Counted from the stretch's first letter, positions 34,156 to 41,782 are shown. The stretch: DNA of 60,295 nucleotides from Microcaldota archaeon (GCA_021828155.1 JAKAST010000002.1:1-60295); one strand, 5' to 3'. Numbers and translations: made by a program. Notes: generated by a model from the sequence alone, not told the origin.

Positions 34156-34599
34156 ATGAAAGTACTTTTCATATGCAAATTTAACGTTGGCAGGAGCCAG
34201 ATGGCTGAGGCATTTTACAACAAGCTGTCGAAAAACGGGCATGCCATTAGCGCAGGCGTAAGGAATTACTATTATAGAACGAGATGGCATTCTAGGATAA
34301 AGCCAAGCGACCCCGTTGTCAAGGTGATGCATGAGGAAGGCATAGACCTTGCAAGGAAGCGCATTAAAAAGCTTACGCGAAGCATGGTAGAAAGCGCGGA
34401 TGTTGTAATCGCCCTGATGAGCGAGGATGAGGCGGAAAAGTGTTTGCCTAAATATGTTAGGGAAAGCAAGAAGTACACGCTTTGGCAAATGAAAGACGTT
34501 TCAGGTAGTACCGCATACAATAAGGCGCTCGGTATGCACCGTGCGAACAGGAACCGCATAAAGAGGCTTGTTAAGAAGCTAATCAAAGAGGAGATTTAG
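34156..34599 (+). CDS. low-molecular-weight protein tyrosine phosphatase / ArsC-like (second intact copy)
   Basis: 147 residues from ATG 34156 (a TTG one codon earlier is possible). MKVLFICKFNVGRSQMAEAF holds the C-X5-R loop; ADVVIALMSEDEAEKCLP matches the middle strand. The region that should carry the DP acid is WQMKDVSG, so the Asp is present but the following Pro is not. Longer basic inserts (YYYRTRWHSRIKP) and a Lys-rich tail distinguish it from the copy at 32670. The first 20 codons of both are very similar in DNA, the rest much less. Confidence 0.85.
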   Translation: MKVLFICKFNVGRSQMAEAFYNKLSKNGHAISAGVRNYYYRTRWHSRIKPSDPVVKVMHEEGIDLARKRIKKLTRSMVESADVVIALMSEDEAEKCLPKYVRESKKYTLWQMKDVSGSTAYNKALGMHRANRNRIKRLVKKLIKEEI

Positions 34600-35293
34600 C
34601 TGTGTGTCTGCCATATTTGCTGCAGATTTAGCCAACTCTACATTAGCAGGGGCTTAAAGGCGCATACCAAAAAGAAATTAGTATATCCAAAATATTATTG
34701 GGTTGTTGTGCCCCTTCAACCTCTTATTGTTAGTTAGTTTCATAAAATTAAAACTAAAGCAAACTTGCAGGTAAATTAATGCAGTTCCATATTAATGCAA
34801 TAAAATTTCAATTTGCTTAAAGCAATTATTTCGAATTTATGGAAAACAGGCCTTCCTGGCCAAGCAAGCGGTATTGAGCGCCAAGTCCGCATGTTTTTCA
34901 TGGCTTTCCGAGAGAGGGTGCTTTTTGGCTCGTAATTATGAAACGCAAGCAACGAAAAACCATAATCTTGAAATGTGGTTTCGGCATTGCGAAAAACCAC
35001 ATTAAACGGTCTTCCGAGGGAAAAATTTGCACACATTTGCGTTCTGGCGCACGATCTTGTTTGCAGCTGGATAATTAGATGGGCTCACGTCTCGCGCCAC
35101 GCATGACAAAAGAAAGAGAAATCTGATTTTGCTAAAAGAAAATCAGAAATACTAATTTATTCTTAGTAATGTTGCGCGTCCATAGACTGATGAAGTCCAA
35201 GTCAATCTCTGATTTAGGAAGCCCATTGGGCTACTACGTACGGTAGAGGACATCCCTGCAGAGCTTGCTTTCATCGCGCAGTCATCAGTCCTT
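34600..35293. other. AT-rich gap without a supported gene; several hairpins
   Basis: Nearly 700 bases. Visible: direct ATTAATGCA repeats near 34777 and 34793; a perfect 10-bp stem, AATGTGGTTT (34972-34981) with AAACCACATT (34994-35003); and the hairpin pair described at 35122-35168. A minus-strand ORF of 86 codons (34776-35036) lacks ribosome site and family resemblance. On the minus strand an orphan extended box at 35294-35305 could drive a short transcript with a 40-codon ORF ending near 35145. A structured RNA is possible. Confidence 0.4.
35122..35168 (-). terminator. tandem hairpins, possible terminator
   Basis: TACTAA/TTAGTA (35150-35155 and 35163-35168) followed on the minus strand by a T-rich stretch, and TCTGATTTT/AAAATCAGA (35122-35130 and 35139-35147) as a perfect 9-bp stem. 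A related AATACTAA/TTAGTATT hairpin follows the 244-residue gene at 36123. Confidence 0.5.
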
Positions 35294-35305
35294 CCAGATA
35301 TTTAT
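35294..35305 (-). promoter_or_regulatory. orphan extended TATA box (ATAAATATCTGG)
   Basis: Recurring box on the minus strand; its TAA is the stop codon of the 159-residue gene. Downstream, GAAGGACTGATG resembles the leader before the 42-codon ORF at 36056, but no clear gene follows. Confidence 0.55.
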
Positions 35306-35781
35306 CCATCTAGAGGAGGAAGAACGTTGGAGTTTCCTGTTTTACGCTCCAACCTCTCTGCCTCCTGTAAACGTAGAAGCGCGGTGTATATATTCCAACC
35401 TTCGCCTGTTAGGTAGACCATATCAACCTCATGCTCACCCGGGCCCATCACTTCCTGTCTCTTAGCTAGTCTTATAAATAAAAGTTCGTCGACTATGTGC
35501 CTGTCCAGCATGTACTCCTCCTTTCCCTGCTCACTACCAATCTGGTTTATAATGTATAAAAGAAGTGGACTTTTCTTCCGCATCAAAAGCACCAACTCCT
35601 CCATCTGCTTCTTCTCTTCAATCAGGGCTTTGGCTTTTATCACGTTAATCTTTTTGTTGGTTTCTTCCATACCTGCTCGAAGAAAATTTGATTCTGTATA
35701 CAGGCGCGTTATCGAATCTGCGCTAAAAACCTGATTTGCTCCTCGCTCTATCGTCTTTTTTAACTTTGTCGGTGCTGGCAT
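35302..35781 (-). CDS. hypothetical protein, coiled-coil then winged-helix-like
   Basis: 159 residues. The first 70 are basic and helical with a heptad pattern (NKKINVIKAKALIEEKKQME), the second half (LLLYIINQIGSEQGKEEYML ... YLTGEGWNIYTALLRL) resembles a small winged-helix domain. GGGGGATTG precedes the ATG and the extended box lies 27 bases upstream. It might be a transcription factor, by inference only. The end overlaps another promoter box. Confidence 0.65.
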   Translation of the reverse strand: MPAPTKLKKTIERGANQVFSADSITRLYTESNFLRAGMEETNKKINVIKAKALIEEKKQMEELVLLMRKKSPLLLYIINQIGSEQGKEEYMLDRHIVDELLFIRLAKRQEVMGPGEHEVDMVYLTGEGWNIYTALLRLQEAERLERKTGNSNVLPPLDG

Positions 35782-35807
35782 TCAATCCCCCAAACGCCTT
35801 CGCTTAT

Positions 35808-35820
35808 CCAAATATTTATA
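35808..35820 (-). promoter_or_regulatory. extended TATA box (TATAAATATTTGG)
   Basis: Minus-strand copy of the recurring box, 27 bases before the ATG at 35781. Confidence 0.6.
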
Positions 35821-35879
35821 GTTATCTATATACATCAGGCCCATCATAAGTTATGTGATTAATGCGTTGGGTAACTTCC

Positions 35880-36059
35880 CCCGAAGCGAAATAACCATTG
35901 TTTTGGGCCCAATCTTTTTATAATGCGTCAATTCTTTTGACCATTGGTGCCGGCAGGTGCCGGCTTCTCCTTCTTGAAGAGGAACTTGTGGCTTATGCCA
36001 CTAGCAAGCTGGAATATGCTTCCTATGAATAATGGAAACGGCAGCGCGTAGTCCATCAG
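35880..36059. repeat. 180-bp direct repeat, left copy (MFS gene 3' end)
   Basis: Matches 37004-37183 over 180 bases with no gaps and about seven mismatches by eye. It contains the last 42 codons of the MFS transporter and about 50 bases after its stop. The copies are 1124 bp apart and flank the 244-residue winged-helix membrane protein gene. Confidence 0.9.
35928..36056 (-). CDS. 42-codon detached C-terminus of the MFS transporter, with its own promoter
   Basis: MDYALPFPLFIGSIFQLASG followed by a Lys-rich tail: the exact C-terminus of the MFS protein at 37052, with three amino-acid changes (Tyr to His, two Ser to Pro). The frame is intact and begins at what is an internal Met of the transporter. 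A recurring extended box ends 9 bases before the ATG. It could yield a one-helix membrane peptide or be a fragment that has not yet decayed. Confidence 0.45.
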   Translation of the reverse strand: MDYALPFPLFIGSIFQLASGISHKFLFKKEKPAPAGTNGQKN

Positions 36060-36064
36060 TTCGT

Positions 36065-36078
36065 CCAGATATTTATGC
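36065..36078 (-). promoter_or_regulatory. extended TATA box (GCATAAATATCTGG)
   Basis: Minus-strand copy of the recurring box, 9 bases before the 42-codon ORF at 36056 and just outside the 180-bp repeat. Confidence 0.6.
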
Positions 36079-36122
36079 CTTTAGGGAAGAGAGAAGTCAT
36101 ATTTTACTCAAAAGAAACTAGA

Positions 36123-36139
36123 AATACTAACTTAGTATT
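36123..36139 (-). terminator. palindromic terminator after the 244-residue gene
   Basis: AATACTAA-C-TTAGTATT is a perfect palindrome a few bases after the stop at 36144, followed on the minus strand by TTTCTAGTTTCTTTT. It likely ends that transcript. Confidence 0.6.
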
Positions 36140-36143
36140 AGTT

Positions 36144-36878
36144 TTATAATCTGTCTGCGTGGACGGTCTGCAGCCCGGCAGCATCCTGCACGCCTTCAGC
36201 TGCCTTCTCGTACCGCTTCGCATAGTGCATATGCAATGCTGCGAGTCCGCCTACAAACCCGCCTATTAGCATGGTAAATGGCAGCGCGACATAGAGTGGG
36301 ATATTCGGCGCCGTGAGGTGCTCATAGAAAAGTTGTATCGTGATTACCAGACTGCCGCCAACCGATAAAATAGATGCAGTAAGCTTTTCACTCCTCGCAT
36401 ACCTGCCAAAGATCCTCGTCTTGACATTGGCCGGTATGCCATTTGCCATAGCAATGTTACTAGTAGGAATATAGTGCTTGAAGGCGTCATATACGCTCTG
36501 CCCCGCATCGCTCAGGTGATAATAGCTCTGCCTGCCGATCTTAAGCTCAGTTAGAAGGCCATTGGCCTTGAGTTCCTCTATTTTCTCGTTTGTAAAGTTA
36601 GTTATTAGCGTCTTGTACTGGTAGCCTCCGGTCGTCCATACATCATTGATCCTGGCCAGTTCTATAAGGGCGCCGAGATCCGACCTCTGCATGTGCTTGA
36701 CATACCTCTTGCTTGCCCTCAGCTCTATGTCGACTCCCTTTCTCAGTAGCAACGCATTGCCATCATTTCTGATGGCCTCTGTGCCATCATGGATATGATG
36801 CTGCGCCTTTGCCATGGCGCGCCTGAGGGTCTTTCCAGCATCAGAGGTTGTAGCATTAGCATCCAGTGTTGTCTCCAA
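36144..36878 (-). CDS. winged-helix protein with two C-terminal membrane helices
   Basis: 244 residues, TTG start with GGTGG 5 bases upstream. Residues 60-150 look like a winged helix-turn-helix (LIELARINDVWTTGGYQYKT; EELKANGLLTELKIGRQSYY; HLSDAGQSVYDAF). Two hydrophobic helices follow (SILSVGGSLVITIQLFYEHL about 180-200; PLYVALPFTMLIGGFVGGLA about 205-225). It may be a membrane-tethered transcription regulator, a type known in archaea. It lies exactly between the 180-bp direct repeats and so may be a cassette inserted next to the MFS gene. Confidence 0.75.
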   Translation of the reverse strand: METTLDANATTSDAGKTLRRAMAKAQHHIHDGTEAIRNDGNALLLRKGVDIELRASKRYVKHMQRSDLGALIELARINDVWTTGGYQYKTLITNFTNEKIEELKANGLLTELKIGRQSYYHLSDAGQSVYDAFKHYIPTSNIAMANGIPANVKTRIFGRYARSEKLTASILSVGGSLVITIQLFYEHLTAPNIPLYVALPFTMLIGGFVGGLAALHMHYAKRYEKAAEGVQDAAGLQTVHADRL

Positions 36879-36907
36879 GTTTCCACCATTAATGTTTTAG
36901 TGTCTCG

Positions 36908-36918
36908 AGATATTTATA
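36908..36918 (-). promoter_or_regulatory. extended TATA box (TATAAATATCT)
   Basis: Minus-strand copy of the recurring box, 30 bases before the TTG start at 36878. Confidence 0.65.
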
Positions 36919-37003
36919 CACATGTTTAACGGTGGCTTCGCACTTAAAAGGTGATTTGCATTTTTAGTCCCGGTTTTGCATCTTTGTGCAACCATTGGCT
37001 GCA

Positions 37004-37183
37004 CCCAAAGCGAAATAACCATTGTTTTGGACCCAATCTTTTTATACTGCGTCAATTCTTTTGACCATTGGTGCCGGCAGATGCCGACTTCTCCTTCTTG
37101 AAGAGGAACTTGTAGCTTATGCCACTGGCAAGCTGGAATATGCTTCCTATGAATAATGGAAACGGCAGCGCGTAGTCCATCAG
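37004..37183. repeat. 180-bp direct repeat, right copy (intact MFS gene 3' end)
   Basis: The original location: the end of the MFS gene plus about 50 bases after its stop. See the left copy at 35880. Confidence 0.9.
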
Positions 37184-38272
37184 GTAGCCGCTTGCGCCGG
37201 AGCTGAGCTGCGCAGTCCTCGAAGCAATGCCCTGCACACTCGTCGCAGTGCCGTAGTCCTCGGAATTTATGCCACGCACATTGACTGTCGTCCTGCTCGG
37301 GCTCCCAAACCCTGCAATAGTGGCCCTTGCAATATAAAAGAGGCCAGCGATTACGATGGCTGGCGACACCGCCATCGCAAAAAGCAGTATGCCGCTCAGT
37401 ATCCTCGTATAGGAGGCTATGTTGAGTGCGCTGAATCTGTGCGCAATTCTCGATGAGGCGTATGAGCCGAGGGCTGTGGCAATATACACCAAGCTGAATA
37501 TGATGCCTATCTCAAGAGGATCGGCATGGTATGATAACTTGAACCAGAGCGGCAGCAGGGGCATTACCAGTCCCATGCTGACACCTCCTAGCGAATTTGC
37601 AACGATGACACGCAGTGAGTACCTCATGCTGCTCATCTTCATCACTTTTGTCGTCTTCGCCGGTCTTTTGGCCTCATTTAGCAGCATCAGGAATATCACA
37701 GATATGCCGAGCAGCGCTGCTGCCAGGATGAAAAGGTACCTGTATGCGTCAACTAGGCTTACGTAGTTGCTCAGCAGAGAAACGCTGCTGAATATGAGGC
37801 TGCCGCCTATCGCGGCCGTGGAAGCCGTCATTGTGAGAAGCGAGTATCTTTTCACCCTGTCGCTGTCCTCCTTGTAGTTGTTCGCTATGAATGCGTTGGT
37901 GCCGGGCGAGAATGCTCCGCGCATGCCTCCCGCACCACTGCTGAGGCCCGCTATTACCATACCTATTATTATGTACGTGGCTGCAGATGATGCGGCTATT
38001 ACCGCAGCGCCAGCAAACGCAACGAGCTCGGCGATGATGAGCTCCGTCTTGTAGCCCTTCCTGTCACCTATCATTCCGAACAGCATTGTCAGGAAGATCA
38101 TGACCAGCATCGTGGCTGCGGCCACAAGTCCTATGTCTATCACGCTTATATGAAGCGCTACCAGGTAAAGCGAGAACGCGAGGCTCATGTATATGAGGGC
38201 AACGCTCCTGAACGCCCTGGAATAGAGCAGATACTTAAACTTACTGTCAACGCCTTCCATGCCAGTGCCCAT
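37052..38272 (-). CDS. major facilitator superfamily transporter
   Basis: 406 residues with about 12 hydrophobic helices. ATG 38272 is chosen because TTATAAATTG lies 18-27 bases upstream, so the message is nearly leaderless, and because the earlier part of the frame is polar and lies upstream of that box. The loop between helices 2 and 3 reads GMIGDRKGYKTE, the MFS signature (GxxxDRxGxxx). It probably exports or imports a small solute; substrate unknown. Its last 42 codons are duplicated at 35928. Confidence 0.9.
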   Translation of the reverse strand: MGTGMEGVDSKFKYLLYSRAFRSVALIYMSLAFSLYLVALHISVIDIGLVAAATMLVMIFLTMLFGMIGDRKGYKTELIIAELVAFAGAAVIAASSAATYIIIGMVIAGLSSGAGGMRGAFSPGTNAFIANNYKEDSDRVKRYSLLTMTASTAAIGGSLIFSSVSLLSNYVSLVDAYRYLFILAAALLGISVIFLMLLNEAKRPAKTTKVMKMSSMRYSLRVIVANSLGGVSMGLVMPLLPLWFKLSYHADPLEIGIIFSLVYIATALGSYASSRIAHRFSALNIASYTRILSGILLFAMAVSPAIVIAGLFYIARATIAGFGSPSRTTVNVRGINSEDYGTATSVQGIASRTAQLSSGASGYLMDYALPFPLFIGSIFQLASGISYKFLFKKEKSASAGTNGQKN

Positions 38273-38426
38273 GGCAGAATTTGATTGGCCGCAATTTATA
38301 ACTGTTGTTGTTTCGGTCTTTCTAATGCAACTGACAAATGCAGTGCCGCGCAAATTTGCGTCACACTGCCGTTAACGGAACATCACAAAAAGGGCAGTGC
38401 TTACAGGATTGCGGAATGCAATTAAT

Positions 38427-38446
38427 CCATGGCCTGAAGGCCGTGG
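38427..38446 (-). mobile_element. IS605-like right-end hairpin
   Basis: On the minus strand GAATACCACGGCCTTCAGGC then CATGGATT: an 8-bp stem (CCACGGCC/GGCCATGG, one wobble) with a 4-base loop, in a context like the conserved IS200/IS605 right end (GAATxCCACG-hairpin-TGG). No transposase gene is nearby; it may be a solo end. Confidence 0.4.
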
Positions 38447-38543
38447 TATTCTTGCCCTGCAGATAAATCCCCATGTTTTCTGCTATAAAATTTTGACTCA
38501 CCAGTATTGCTAAATAATATCCGCATAATAGAGATATGATATT

Positions 38544-39284
38544 ATGCAAGGGTTAATAACTGCTGCGGGTCTGGGTGTCCATGCAAACACTGGTAAGTGG
38601 TTCAGAAAAGTGATGCTCCCGGTTTATGACATTAGAGACGGCAAGCTAGCAATAAGGCCTATAATCGACTGCATCATAGAGCGGATGGAAAGTATAGGGA
38701 TAAGGGACATAACCGCAGTTCTTGACCCGCATGACCTTGTGACAGCGCAATACATTAAACTAAATAGGGGCGAGGTATCGATAGAATACCAAAAAGAGAG
38801 GAGGGGATTTGGCGATGCGGTACGGGCAGGAAGCAAGAACATTAATGGAAGATTTCTGTTAAACGCAGGGGACGGGATACTTATTGACAGCAGCACGCTT
38901 AAAGGATTGGCGGAGAGTCATTACAACACAACGCTCGCATTGATGAGGGTAAGAGATCCGAAGAGATACGGCATTGCAGAATATGAGAGGATAGGAAAAG
39001 GCGTCTATAGGATAACGGGCCTGGAGGAAAAGCCGCAAAACCCCAAGTCTAATCTCGCTCTGGCTGCAGTATATGCCTTGGACGAAGGTGTAATCGGCTA
39101 TATAGACAAAGAGGGTGAGAACATAGAGCTCACCCCAGCTATTCGCGCGTATATGCTCGCTGGCAACGAGATTGATGGAATGCTGCTGCGGGATGGCCAG
39201 TGGCTAAGCGTTGGTGCTGCAGAGAGCTATGCCAATGTGCTCAGGGCGACATTGGCATGGACCCGCCAGAGAAAGAACAGCTAG
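38544..39284 (+). CDS. sugar nucleotidyltransferase (glucose-1-phosphate thymidylyl/uridylyltransferase type)
   Basis: 246 residues. LITAAGLGVHANTGKWFRKVMLPV is a variant of the family's opening (AAGxGxRxxPxxxxxPKxMLPV) with a Lys (WFRK) before the sugar-binding part; LNAGDGILID holds the metal-binding Asp, and YGIAEYERIGKGVYRITGLEEKP is the classic YGxxE...EKP segment. It activates a sugar-1-phosphate with NTP. GLGVHANTGK in place of the Arg-containing loop is unusual. It converges on the sulfoquinovose synthase gene, so together they may supply a nucleotide sugar. Confidence 0.88.
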   Translation: MQGLITAAGLGVHANTGKWFRKVMLPVYDIRDGKLAIRPIIDCIIERMESIGIRDITAVLDPHDLVTAQYIKLNRGEVSIEYQKERRGFGDAVRAGSKNINGRFLLNAGDGILIDSSTLKGLAESHYNTTLALMRVRDPKRYGIAEYERIGKGVYRITGLEEKPQNPKSNLALAAVYALDEGVIGYIDKEGENIELTPAIRAYMLAGNEIDGMLLRDGQWLSVGAAESYANVLRATLAWTRQRKNS

Positions 39285-39302
39285 CAAGGATGATACACAG
39301 CG

Positions 39303-40481
39303 TCATCCATTGATGTTGTCCTTTGAATCTCTCCACCTGACTCCATACATAATTCTATCCTTGAGCTTCTCGAGTGTTCTCCTATGCTTCTGCAGGTCGG
39401 CTATGACCTCCTTTATCTCTGCGCTTACGGGCTTCATGCGCACATATCCTAGCTTTTTCAGGTTTTCGTGTTCCGGATTGTAATAGTGCTCCTCCTTTTC
39501 CACTCTTGGATTATCGACATGCTGCACCTGCGGTTCGGTTCCGGTCATCTCAAGATATGCAGCCTTTACCATGGAAGCAACTTCGTTTATCGAATAGTGC
39601 TCGTCGAATTGGTTGAACACCCTATATTCTCCATTTATTGGCGGATTTTTCAGCGCCAGTGCAAGGCAGTTTATGCTGTCATTTAGCGAGAGGAAACCTC
39701 GAGTCTGCCCACCCTTGCCATAGACGGTCATTGGCATGCCCAGCACTGCTTCAGCGCTGAACCTGTTGGCTGCAGTACCATATACTTCATCAATATCAAA
39801 CCTGGTATACAAGCCTGTATTGTCTATCTCCCTAGTCCTAGAACCGTATACAACCCCCTGCATCACATCTGTTATGCGCAGGCCCCATATCTTGTTGGCG
39901 AACATGAGGTTGTTCGAATCGTGGACCTTTGTCCAATGGTACCATGATCCTGCTGATTTCGGGAACGGGAGCGTATCCCGCCTGCCTTTGTACTCTATAT
40001 CGAAGAAGCCCTCAGGTATATCTATGTTAGGCGTACCATATTCGCCCATCGTGCCAAGCTTGAGTATGTGAGCATCCTTGTTTACTTCCTTTATCGCGTA
40101 TATGAGGTTGAGCGTGCTCATTATGTTCTGTGACATTGTTTCGCTGGCCTCTTTTAGGCCAAGCATCGAATATGGTGCGGAACGCTGCTCTGCAAGGTGC
40201 ACTACTGCATCAGGCTTTGCTGCAACTATCGCTTTCTTCAGATGCAACGGATTGCTGGCGTCGCCATAATAGAAGTCCACCTTTGATCCAAACTTTTCGC
40301 TCAACGCAGAATTGCGCTTCTCGAAGCTCTTTATCGGCAGAGCGCTGTCCGAACCCACCCTTTTGACCCTCTTTCTTGTAATGAAGTTGTCCAAGCCTGA
40401 AACTTCGTTGCCGTCTCTTATCAGCCGCATAGCGAGTGGGAAGCCTATATAACCGTCGACGCCCAGTATCATCACTCTCAT
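39303..40481 (-). CDS. UDP-sulfoquinovose synthase (SQD1/Agl3-like SDR)
   Basis: 392 residues. GVDGYIGFPLAMRL is the NAD-binding glycine motif; GLDNFITRKRV, LKLGTMGEYGTPNIDIPEGF, GRRDTLPFPKSAGSWYHWTK (catalytic Tyr-x-x-x-Lys as YHWTK) and WGLRITDVMQGVVYG are all characteristic of SQD1/Agl3, and the Thr of GTMGEYG completes the triad. It converts UDP-glucose and sulfite to UDP-sulfoquinovose. In Sulfolobus, Agl3 makes this sugar for S-layer N-glycans. The GHMP kinase gene ends 29 bases upstream on the same strand. Confidence 0.94.
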   Translation of the reverse strand: MRVMILGVDGYIGFPLAMRLIRDGNEVSGLDNFITRKRVKRVGSDSALPIKSFEKRNSALSEKFGSKVDFYYGDASNPLHLKKAIVAAKPDAVVHLAEQRSAPYSMLGLKEASETMSQNIMSTLNLIYAIKEVNKDAHILKLGTMGEYGTPNIDIPEGFFDIEYKGRRDTLPFPKSAGSWYHWTKVHDSNNLMFANKIWGLRITDVMQGVVYGSRTREIDNTGLYTRFDIDEVYGTAANRFSAEAVLGMPMTVYGKGGQTRGFLSLNDSINCLALALKNPPINGEYRVFNQFDEHYSINEVASMVKAAYLEMTGTEPQVQHVDNPRVEKEEHYYNPEHENLKKLGYVRMKPVSAEIKEVIADLQKHRRTLEKLKDRIMYGVRWRDSKDNING

Positions 40482-40510
40482 TTTATCACCATTGAAGCAT
40501 TATCACTGTG

Positions 40511-41521
40511 TCAGAGGCCGGTGTCCGCACCAAGCGCATGGGTGCCTTTTTCGCTTATCGAGGCACGTACTACGAATCCGTTGGAGCGCGACAACGATTT
40601 CTGCAGACGGCCCATAGATTTTTCTTTCGCAATGAACATTATAAAACCCTCAGAGCCGCCTCCCAGAAGCCTTCCCGCCATGGCACCGTTCTTCATGCCA
40701 AAATTAACTAGCGAGTCTATCCTACTGTTTGATACACTGCGGCTAAGCCCTCTCTTAATGCTCCAACCTCTGTTTATGATTTCTGCAAATCCATCGATGT
40801 CTGAAGCTCTTGCGCAATCCCTGGCCTCGAATGCCAATTGCTTGAGTCCTGACAGTCTCTCTATCGTCCTGCTGTCACCCCTGCGAGACCTTGAAACCTG
40901 CTCCTTGAGCGCAGCAGTGCTCTCTCTCGTGCCTCCGGTATAGAGAAGGAGCATGTGCGAAGATATGTAATCCGTGAAGCTCTTGCTCTTTCTGAACCTT
41001 TCTACAGAGTACTTTGCGGGCCCGCGGAATTCCATGAACTTGAATCCCCCTATGGCTATCGCATATGGATCCTGGAAGCCCAGCAGAACACCTAGACTAT
41101 TCCTCTCCGTATTGTATGCCTTTAGGGCAAGCGCTCCAGGGTCTAATTTTTTACCATTCGTATTGGAACCTAATAAGATCAATGCAGTAACAAGCGCACT
41201 AGACGATCCCAACCCCGAGCCTGGAGGTACGTCTCCATTTATCAGTATCTTACCGCGGTGCAATCCATATTCAGCAAGCATCTTTGACAGCTTCTCTAGA
41301 TTAAATTTGCCCCTCATACCAACGAGATAGCTTGATATAAGGTCTCTTGAAACTATTTCAAGTGGATACGCATCAGGCATATACCTAACAAGTACGCCTA
41401 TATCTATGGCAGTATTCAACACTGCTCCACCGTGCTCCTCGGGGAACGGGGTTATGTCTGTACCTCCACCTACGAAGCTGACCCTCAGCGGGCTGTAGGC
41501 TTTTACAATGTGAGTGTACAT
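40511..41521 (-). CDS. GHMP-family sugar kinase (heptose/hexose 7- or 1-phosphate type)
   Basis: 336 residues. PLRVSFVGGGTDITPFPEEHGGAV is the substrate-binding N-terminus of the HddA-like kinase group, PPGSGLGSSSALVTALI the GHMP ATP motif (about residue 100), and GAMAGRLLGGGSEGF the third conserved motif near the C-terminus. It phosphorylates a sugar at the expense of ATP, most like D-glycero-D-manno-heptose 7-phosphate kinase, though hexose substrates are also known. It is the first gene of an operon with UDP-sulfoquinovose synthase. Confidence 0.9.
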   Translation of the reverse strand: MYTHIVKAYSPLRVSFVGGGTDITPFPEEHGGAVLNTAIDIGVLVRYMPDAYPLEIVSRDLISSYLVGMRGKFNLEKLSKMLAEYGLHRGKILINGDVPPGSGLGSSSALVTALILLGSNTNGKKLDPGALALKAYNTERNSLGVLLGFQDPYAIAIGGFKFMEFRGPAKYSVERFRKSKSFTDYISSHMLLLYTGGTRESTAALKEQVSRSRRGDSRTIERLSGLKQLAFEARDCARASDIDGFAEIINRGWSIKRGLSRSVSNSRIDSLVNFGMKNGAMAGRLLGGGSEGFIMFIAKEKSMGRLQKSLSRSNGFVVRASISEKGTHALGADTGL

Positions 41522-41769
41522 CGAATCCGAATGCCTATGGCATTAAGTCTTTTTTATCTTTGCGTTTCTACTTTATGGACAAGATGATGAGTTTTTAGAC
41601 AGATTTGGAGTTTATGAACAAGGCTCTGATATGCTAAGGGCTTAAATACCGCTTTTTCAACAAAGATCATACCTTATCAACAAAATTCGACTTTTCATGC
41701 CAAGGATCACGCCGAGACTGCACATGCCTAGTCTGTGCAACTTGAAATCAGATTTTGCCTAATGAAACA

Positions 41770-41782
41770 TCTAAATATCTGG
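41770..41782 (+). promoter_or_regulatory. extended TATA box (TCTAAATATCTGG)
   Basis: Recurring box, 34 bases before the ATG at 41817. The 240 bases before it hold no recognisable gene. Confidence 0.65.

Noticed and set aside
34776-35036. 86-codon minus-strand ORF
   Set aside because: No ribosome site, no promoter box directly upstream, no recognisable domain, and it spans the perfect hairpin at 34972-35003.
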